Shown piece after piece: positions 58,534-64,000 of a stretch of DNA of 64,000 nt. The position numbers and the translations under genes are program-made. The DNA is from Methylobacterium mesophilicum SR1.6/6. GTDB taxonomy: Bacteria; Pseudomonadota; Alphaproteobacteria; Rhizobiales; Beijerinckiaceae. The stretch is taken from the NCBI RefSeq assembly GCF_000364445.2, contig NZ_CP043538.1:2735612-2799611 (forward strand). The letters are read 5' to 3'. The notes below the pieces were generated by a model. It ran no database searches. It had not been told where the DNA came from and was given only the letters and a program-made list of their open reading frames with translations. How positions within the stretch are numbered: position 1 is the stretch's first letter; every line of letters starts with the position of its first letter.

Positions 58534-60255
58534 TCAAGGATCGATCAGCGTGAACCGGTCGACATCGACCAACCCCCTGTCGGTGATCTTGAGATGGGGA
58601 ATGACCGGCAGCGGCAGGAAGGCCACCTGCAAAAACGGCTCGGGCAGGACGACGCCGAGGCCGCGCGCGGCGGCCCTCAGTGTGACGAGGTCCCGCCGGA
58701 TGACGTCGAACGGCATCAGGCTCATCAAGCCGGCGAGCGGGAGGGCGATCTCGGCGAGGACCTGACCGTCCGCGACCACCACGAAACCGCCCTCGATCTG
58801 GCCGAGGCGATTGACCGCCACGGCCATGTCGACTTCGTCCGCGCCGACCACCGTGATGTTGTGGCTGTCATGCCCCACCGACGAGGCGATCGCGCCCCGC
58901 TGCAGCCCGAAACCCTTCACGAAGGCGACCCCGATGCCGCGTTCGCCGGGTGCGGTCCGGCCGTGCCGCTCCACCACGGCGACCTTGATGACGTCCTGGC
59001 CGAGATCGATACGGCGCTCTCCGTGGGAGTAGGGCAGCGTCAGGTCGCACCGGAGCGTGATGATCTTCCCCGGGACAACGCCGATGACGGGCGTCGACGG
59101 CCCGGAGCCCAGGGCGGCGAAATCCGCGGCCGCGACGCGCCGTGCCCGCACGCTGCCGCGCCCGATCGGCGCCACGGGTGTGCGGGCGGCAAACAGGGTT
59201 TCGTCCACTGGCCGCCCGGCACTGATGACCCGCGAGACCGCGCAGGCGGCCAGATCGTCGAGCACCACGAGGTCGGCCCGCTGGCCGGGCGCCACGAGGC
59301 CGCGGTCGTGCAGGCCGAAGGCGCGGGCCGCCGACCACGACGCGGCCCGGTAAGCGGCGAGCGGCGGCGCGCCCAGCGCGATGGCCGTGCGGATGACGTA
59401 GTCGAGGTGGCCCTCCTCGGCGATGTCGAGCGGGTTCCGGTCGTCGGTGCAGAAGGCGAGGAACGGGGCCGTGCGCTCGGTTAGGATCGGCGCCAGGGCA
59501 TGCAGATCCTTGCAGACGGAGCCCTCCCGGATCAGCACGGTCATGCCCTTGGACAGTTTTTCGAGGGCTTCTGCGGGCGTCGTCGCCTCGTGCTCCGTGC
59601 GGATGCCGGCCGCGATGTAGCCGTTCAGCGCCTCGCCGCGCAGGAGCGGCGCGTGGCCGTCGATGTGCCGGCCCTGGAAGGCCGCGAGCTTCGCCAGCAC
59701 GGCCGGATCAGCCGCCAGCACGCCGGGAAAGTTCATGAACTCGGCGAGCCCGATCACCTTCGGATCTTGGGCGAAGGGCATCAGGTCGGCGGCCGTGATC
59801 CGCGCGCCGGAGGTCTCCAGATGGTCGGTCGCCGGAACGCAGGAAGAGAGCTGAACCCGCAGGTCCATCGCCAGGGTCCTGGACGACGCGAGGAACCACG
59901 CGAAGGCCTCGGTCCCCAGGACGTTGGCCATCTCGTGCGGATCGCAGATCCCCGTGGTGACACCGTGCGGCAGGACGCAGCGCTCGAATTCCTGCGGCGG
60001 CATCAACGAGGATTCGACGTGGAAATGCGTGTCGATGAAACCGGGCACCACGACCTTCCCGGTCAGGTCGATCTCGCATCGCCCGCGATAAGTGCCGAAG
60101 GTGCCGACGATCCGGTCGCCGCAGATCGCGATGTCCGACGGCACGAGGTCGCCGGTGACGAGATCGAGGAAGCGGCAACCCTTCAGCACGAGGTCGGCCT
60201 CGCCGCGGCCCTGCCCCTGCGCGATGGCGCGCCGGAGGAAATCCACATCTGTCAT
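58534..60255 (-). CDS. ade: Adenine deaminase
   Basis: 573 residues of the amidohydrolase superfamily. [46 protein letters not shown] carries the HxH metal site and the adenine deaminase-specific stretch. [27 protein letters not shown] and [22 protein letters not shown] supply the remaining His and Asp ligands; [13 protein letters not shown] is near the end. It converts adenine to hypoxanthine and ammonia. The start is the ATG at 60255 (MTDVDFL). It is divergent from ilvD. Confidence 0.94.
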   Translation of the reverse strand: MTDVDFLRRAIAQGQGRGEADLVLKGCRFLDLVTGDLVPSDIAICGDRIVGTFGTYRGRCEIDLTGKVVVPGFIDTHFHVESSLMPPQEFERCVLPHGVTTGICDPHEMANVLGTEAFAWFLASSRTLAMDLRVQLSSCVPATDHLETSGARITAADLMPFAQDPKVIGLAEFMNFPGVLAADPAVLAKLAAFQGRHIDGHAPLLRGEALNGYIAAGIRTEHEATTPAEALEKLSKGMTVLIREGSVCKDLHALAPILTERTAPFLAFCTDDRNPLDIAEEGHLDYVIRTAIALGAPPLAAYRAASWSAARAFGLHDRGLVAPGQRADLVVLDDLAACAVSRVISAGRPVDETLFAARTPVAPIGRGSVRARRVAAADFAALGSGPSTPVIGVVPGKIITLRCDLTLPYSHGERRIDLGQDVIKVAVVERHGRTAPGERGIGVAFVKGFGLQRGAIASSVGHDSHNITVVGADEVDMAVAVNRLGQIEGGFVVVADGQVLAEIALPLAGLMSLMPFDVIRRDLVTLRAAARGLGVVLPEPFLQVAFLPLPVIPHLKITDRGLVDVDRFTLIDP

Positions 60256-60403
60256 CGCGCCACCCGCATTGATTGGCGGCCATCCGCCGGGAGCTGCCAT
60301 CCGCCAGGAGCATGCCATGCCTGCGTGCCCCTCGGCGACGCTTGCAGCCGCGGCGGTGCCGGCGCAGAAGCCGCCTCACCTTCGAACTGATCGGATCGTT
60401 CCG

Positions 60404-62233
60404 ATGCCCGCTTATCGCTCCCGCACCACGACCCACGGCCGCAACATGGCCGGTGCCCGCGGCCTCTGGCGCGCCACCGGCATGAAGGATTCCGATTTCG
60501 GCAAGCCGATCATCGCCGTGGTGAACTCCTTCACGCAGTTCGTGCCGGGCCACGTCCACCTCAAGGATCTCGGCCAGCTGGTCGCCCGCGAGATCGAGGC
60601 GGCCGGCGGCGTCGCCAAGGAGTTCAACACCATCGCGGTGGATGACGGCATCGCCATGGGTCATGACGGGATGCTGTACTCGCTGCCGTCTCGCGAACTG
60701 ATCGCCGATTCGGTCGAGTACATGGTCAACGCGCACTGCGCCGACGCGATGGTATGCATCTCGAATTGCGACAAGATCACCCCCGGCATGCTGATGGCGA
60801 CCCTGCGCCTCAACATCCCGACGGTGTTCGTCTCGGGCGGCCCGATGGAGGCCGGCAAGGTTCAGCTGCCAGGCATCGCCAGGAAGGTCGACCTCGTCGA
60901 CGCGATGATCGCGGCGGCCGACGACCGGATCTCCGACGAGGACGTCGCGGTGATCGAGCGCTCGGCCTGCCCGACCTGCGGCTCGTGTTCGGGCATGTTC
61001 ACGGCGAATTCCATGAATTGCCTGACCGAGGCGCTGGGCCTCGCGCTCCCGGGCAACGGCTCGGTGCTGGCGACTCACGCCGACCGCCGGCGCTTGTTCG
61101 TCGAGGCCGGCCACCTGATCGTTGATCTGGCCCGGCGCCACTACGAGCAGGACGACGCGGGCGTGCTGCCGCGCGCCGTGGCGAACTTCAAGGCGTTCGA
61201 GAACGCCATGACCCTCGACATCGCCATGGGTGGCTCGACCAACACGGTGCTGCACCTGCTGGCCGCCGCCCACGAGGGCGAGGTGCCGTTCACCATGGCC
61301 GATATCGACCGCCTGTCGCGCCGCGTGCCGGTGCTGTGCAAGGTCGCCCCGGCGGTGGCCAACGTCCACATGGAGGACGTCCACCGCGCCGGCGGGATCA
61401 TGGGCATCCTTGGCGAGCTCGACCGGGCCGGCTTGATCGACACGGAGGTCGGCAACGTCTCGGCCGGGACATTGGGCAATGCTCTCGCGCGGTGGGACGT
61501 GCGCGCGGCCCCCAGCGCGTCGGTGCAGACCTTCTATCGGGCAGCCCCCGGCGGCGTGCCGACCCAGGTGGCTTTTAGCCAGGAGTCCCGCTTCGACGAA
61601 CTCGACCTCGACCGCGAAGGCGGCGTCATCCGCGACGCGGCGCACGCCTACTCGCAGGACGGCGGTCTCGCCGTACTGTTCGGCAACCTTGCCGAGCAGG
61701 GTTGCATCGTGAAGACCGCGGGTGTCGATGCCTCGATCCTGACCTTCACGGGGACGGCCCGGGTGTTCGAGAGCCAGGACGCGGCGGTGGACGGCATCCT
61801 GAACGGCAAGGTCACGGCGGGCGAAATCGTGCTGATCCGCTACGAGGGCCCTCGCGGCGGGCCCGGCATGCAGGAGATGCTGTACCCGACGAGCTACCTG
61901 AAATCGAAGGCGCTCGGGAAGGCCTGCGCCCTCGTCACCGACGGACGCTTCTCGGGTGGCTCCTCTGGCCTGTCGATCGGCCACGTCTCGCCGGAGGCGG
62001 CCGAGGGCGGCCTGATCGGCCTCGTGCGCGACGGCGACACGATCGCCATCGACATCCCGAACCGCAGCATCCGCCTCGAGGTGGAACCGGACGAGCTCGA
62101 GCGGCGCCGGGCCGCGCAGGACGCGGCGGGATGGCAGCCGGCGAGCCCGCGCAAGCGCAGGGTCAGCGCGGCCCTGCGCGCCTACGCGATGCTGACGACC
62201 AGCGCGGCGCGCGGGGCCGTGCGCCGGGTCTGA
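60404..62233 (+). CDS. ilvD: Dihydroxy-acid dehydratase
   Basis: 609 residues. Cluster cysteines are Cys122 in [10 protein letters not shown] and the CPTCGSC block (Cys189, Cys192, Cys195). Position 49 is Gly, in [10 protein letters not shown], as in the E. coli oxygen-sensitive [4Fe-4S]-type enzyme rather than the Cys of the [2Fe-2S] type. [15 protein letters not shown] holds the catalytic Ser. It makes the 2-keto acid precursors of valine, leucine and isoleucine. The ATG at 60404 matches the family start [23 protein letters not shown]. It ends directly against the convergent SGNH gene. Confidence 0.97.
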   Translation: MPAYRSRTTTHGRNMAGARGLWRATGMKDSDFGKPIIAVVNSFTQFVPGHVHLKDLGQLVAREIEAAGGVAKEFNTIAVDDGIAMGHDGMLYSLPSRELIADSVEYMVNAHCADAMVCISNCDKITPGMLMATLRLNIPTVFVSGGPMEAGKVQLPGIARKVDLVDAMIAAADDRISDEDVAVIERSACPTCGSCSGMFTANSMNCLTEALGLALPGNGSVLATHADRRRLFVEAGHLIVDLARRHYEQDDAGVLPRAVANFKAFENAMTLDIAMGGSTNTVLHLLAAAHEGEVPFTMADIDRLSRRVPVLCKVAPAVANVHMEDVHRAGGIMGILGELDRAGLIDTEVGNVSAGTLGNALARWDVRAAPSASVQTFYRAAPGGVPTQVAFSQESRFDELDLDREGGVIRDAAHAYSQDGGLAVLFGNLAEQGCIVKTAGVDASILTFTGTARVFESQDAAVDGILNGKVTAGEIVLIRYEGPRGGPGMQEMLYPTSYLKSKALGKACALVTDGRFSGGSSGLSIGHVSPEAAEGGLIGLVRDGDTIAIDIPNRSIRLEVEPDELERRRAAQDAAGWQPASPRKRRVSAALRAYAMLTTSAARGAVRRV

Positions 62234-62887
62234 TCACCGGACGCGGACGCCCAGGGCGGCGGTCGCAGCCGCAAGGCGTGCAAGACCGCGCCGCCAGAGC
62301 CCCGACGACGCGGCGGGCGAGGGTGCCGCTTCGGACGCCTTGCCCAGTGCCGACAGCATCAGGGGCTCGATTGCCGCGTAGCCGGCCGGGCTGAGATGCA
62401 GGCCATCGGTGCCGTACCGCTTCTGCAACCCTCCGGCCTTCGTCGCCAGCACGGCGTGATAGTCGATGAAGGTCGCGCCGTGCTCGTGTGCGTGCTCGCG
62501 CAGCCACGTGTTGACGGCGGCGATCATCGCCGGTGCGTTCTCGACCTCCGGGTTCCAGGGGATGCGCGCCGCCGGCATGATCGAGCCGACCCAGGCCTTC
62601 ACCCCGAGGGCCCGCGCCTCGTCCAGCATGCCGGCGAGCGTCCGTGCGATCTCCTCGGCGGAGACGAAGAACCCTTCGTTGCGGCCGATATCGTTGACCC
62701 CGCAGAGGAGGTGGACGCCGTGCGCGCCGGTTTCCATCAGGTCGCGGCGGAAGCGCATGGTGATCCAGCGCGCCGTCTGTCCAGAGCCGCCGCGGGGGAT
62801 CAGGTCATACGCCTCGAAGGTCGCGGCGCGATGGAAGCCCCACAGTTCGGTGATCGAGTCGCCGATGAAGACGATCGGCCCATCCAT
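62234..62887 (-). CDS. SGNH/GDSL hydrolase
   Basis: 217 residues. Block I is FIGDSIT with nucleophile Ser11, block II has the Gly in PRGGSGQ, block III is CGVNDIGRN with Asn, and block V DGLHLSPAG gives Asp and His. These enzymes hydrolyse esters of lipids or acetylated sugars. There is no signal peptide, so it is probably cytoplasmic. It follows the next SGNH gene (62891) after three bases in the same direction, so the two form an operon. The C-terminal ~40 residues (ALGKASEAAPSPAASSG...) are low-complexity. Confidence 0.88.
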   Translation of the reverse strand: MDGPIVFIGDSITELWGFHRAATFEAYDLIPRGGSGQTARWITMRFRRDLMETGAHGVHLLCGVNDIGRNEGFFVSAEEIARTLAGMLDEARALGVKAWVGSIMPAARIPWNPEVENAPAMIAAVNTWLREHAHEHGATFIDYHAVLATKAGGLQKRYGTDGLHLSPAGYAAIEPLMLSALGKASEAAPSPAASSGLWRRGLARLAAATAALGVRVR

Positions 62888-62890
62888 CGC

Positions 62891-63925
62891 CTAGGCGACG
62901 GGCCCGAGCGGCTTGCCGAGGGTGTCGGCCACTTCCTGCTGGAGCCGGTCGGCCATTCTCTGCCGGCCTCCGCCGTTCAGGTGGACGATATCGGTGAACA
63001 GGGCGTGGCGCTCATCGGCGAACATCCGACTGAGGTCTCGGACCGCGAAGGGCGTGTCCGGGCCGATCTCGGCGGCGAGCCGGTCGAGGACGCCCTCGAA
63101 GCGCGTGTACTGCCGGTCGAGATAGGCCAGGAACTCACCGGATGCGGTCGCGGCCTCGTCGCCCGCCCGCTCGGTCTTCCGGATCAGGGTGGGTTGAAGC
63201 AGGAAGCGGATCGGGGCTCCGATCCCGGGCGCCAGGCGCGCGAGCCGCTTGAGCCCCAGCTCGAACTGGCGCACCACCTCCCATTCCCAGATGTCCGACT
63301 GCCAGTTGGTCAGCGCCCGCAGGTTCTCCAGCCGCCCGAAGATCATGTCCTGCAGACGTTCGTAGGACAGTTCGGGCGCGTCGCCGCCGGTCTTCCTGGG
63401 ATCGAAGATGAAGTCGTAGAGGCACTCGCTGGCGAAGTGATTGTAGGGATAGCCCGCGCGCGGATCGAAGCTCCAGGGCTGGAAGATGTCGGTGCCGCCG
63501 CCGACGATCAGGATCACGTCCGGCGCGAGATCCATCAGCCGGGTGGTGATCAGCGCGATCATCTGGTTGAGGCAGGCTGAGGTCACGCCGAAATTATAGG
63601 CGCGGGCACCGGGCCCGTGGACCCGCTTCAGGCCGGATTCCAGGCGACCGGGAATCGTGTCGGCGAAGACCTGTCCCTCGACCAGCGTGCTGTCGCCGAC
63701 CACGAACACCCGCAGCGTCTCCGCCGGGCTGCGCGCCTCCACATGGACGTCGTTGCGGTAGCCGAGCGCGTCGTAGCGCCAGCCCGTCTCGGCCAGGGTC
63801 GCGAGCGGCTTCCCGGCGAACTGCACGTACGGTGCGGGGAAGCGGATGTTCGCGTCGAAGCTCTGGAAGTTCTTCAGGAACTTCCGCCGCGCCCGCTCGC
63901 TCTCGTCAGGCGGCTGCTGGTCCAT
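62891..63925 (-). CDS. SGNH hydrolase-like protein, larger
   Basis: 344 residues. VVGDSTLVEGQVFADTIPGRLESGL is block I with the Ser in GDS, YNFGVTS resembles block II/III, GGGTD takes the place of GxND, and DIVHLNGGGRQRMADRL is block V with Asp and His. No signal peptide or membrane segment is evident, so it is likely cytoplasmic or peripheral. GGGGAGGAG precedes the ATG at 63925. Substrate unknown; polysaccharide or lipid deacylation is the usual role. It is the first gene of the SGNH pair. Confidence 0.8.
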   Translation of the reverse strand: MDQQPPDESERARRKFLKNFQSFDANIRFPAPYVQFAGKPLATLAETGWRYDALGYRNDVHVEARSPAETLRVFVVGDSTLVEGQVFADTIPGRLESGLKRVHGPGARAYNFGVTSACLNQMIALITTRLMDLAPDVILIVGGGTDIFQPWSFDPRAGYPYNHFASECLYDFIFDPRKTGGDAPELSYERLQDMIFGRLENLRALTNWQSDIWEWEVVRQFELGLKRLARLAPGIGAPIRFLLQPTLIRKTERAGDEAATASGEFLAYLDRQYTRFEGVLDRLAAEIGPDTPFAVRDLSRMFADERHALFTDIVHLNGGGRQRMADRLQQEVADTLGKPLGPVA

Positions 63926-63960
63926 GAGCCGTCTCCTCCCCGGCGGATGGTCAAGCGCAA

Positions 63961-64000
63961 TCAGGCCGCGGTCAGCGCCGGAGCGTCGCGTGGTTCTCCA
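63961..64000 (-). CDS. Possible 3' end of a gene beyond the window
   Basis: On the minus strand the last 13 codons in one frame read GEPRDAPALTAA and stop at TGA (63961-63963). This is the only plausible end for an upstream gene, but so short a piece cannot be confirmed. Confidence 0.3.
   Translation of the reverse strand, partial: GEPRDAPALTAA

Noticed and set aside
59708..61984. Minus-strand open frame covering parts of ade and ilvD
   Set aside because: Runs antisense to ilvD and in another frame of ade; both real genes have full family motifs.

Overview
The window reads as chromosome of a high-GC alphaproteobacterium, most likely Methylobacterium or a close relative (order Hyphomicrobiales). 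The grounds are: PqqA peptides almost identical to the Methylobacterium form as I remember it, an IS427-group (IS5 family) element, an NDUFS4-type complex I accessory protein, urease accessory genes and an HD-GYP protein, together with strong GC bias at third codon positions. This assignment is by recognition, not by search.

Layout. 1-2.5 kb: the 3' part of an acyl-CoA synthetase gene and a convergent mgtE. 2.8-3.2 kb: two tandem pqqA genes with identical coding sequence, closed by a strong terminator and with no other pqq gene nearby. 3.3-5.5 kb: a methyltransferase and a NupC-type nucleoside transporter. 5.6-9.6 kb: a TetR regulator facing an SDR-esterase-Baeyer-Villiger monooxygenase operon across a perfect 10+2+10 palindrome. 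9.6-12.7 kb: an isoaspartyl methyltransferase, then a periplasmic PQQ sugar dehydrogenase overlapping a di-haem cytochrome c gene. 12.8-22.6 kb: MOSC protein, clpB, an IMPase-NUDIX pair, a GST, a UDP-glucuronate epimerase, a spore-photoproduct-lyase-like radical SAM protein, a deaminase, the NDUFS4-like protein and tRNA-Pro(TGG).

23.4-26.6 kb is an AT-rich patch with an ExoF-like export protein and an ExoQ-like polymerase, probably transferred; an intact IS427-group element with a TAA duplication lies 0.6 kb further on. 28-30 kb: dgdR-dgdA (dialkylglycine decarboxylase). 30-40 kb: an ABC-F ATPase, an HD-GYP protein, an LpxC homologue outside the division cluster, a Crp/Fnr regulator followed at once by a polyamine-type ABC transporter without a binding protein, and a solute:sodium symporter with its DUF3311 partner. 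40-45.6 kb: urease genes ureG, F, E, C and a fused ureAB behind a LysR gene, with no ureD. 45.7-47.7 kb: a tightly overlapping GNAT-isochorismatase-small ORF operon. 48.0-48.5 kb: probable remains of a transposase gene.

49.2-53.7 kb: an RND efflux pair. 53.8-58 kb: a CoA-transferase, SDR, acyl-CoA dehydrogenase and MaoC-type hydratase in one catabolic operon whose last gene reads out into a palindromic dispersed repeat; a second copy of that repeat lies at 12.7 kb. 58-64 kb: Ohr, adenine deaminase, ilvD and two SGNH hydrolases.

Common themes are PQQ-linked periplasmic oxidation (pqqA pair, PQQ dehydrogenase, cytochrome c), nitrogen salvage (urease, adenine deaminase, nucleoside and polyamine-type transport, dialkylglycine decarboxylase) and CoA-thioester catabolism. 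I saw no CRISPR array, prophage, toxin-antitoxin pair or recognised defence system. The most unusual items are the pqqA pair, the repeat-extended hydratase, the ureAB fusion without ureD, the stray LpxC and the GNAT-isochorismatase operon.
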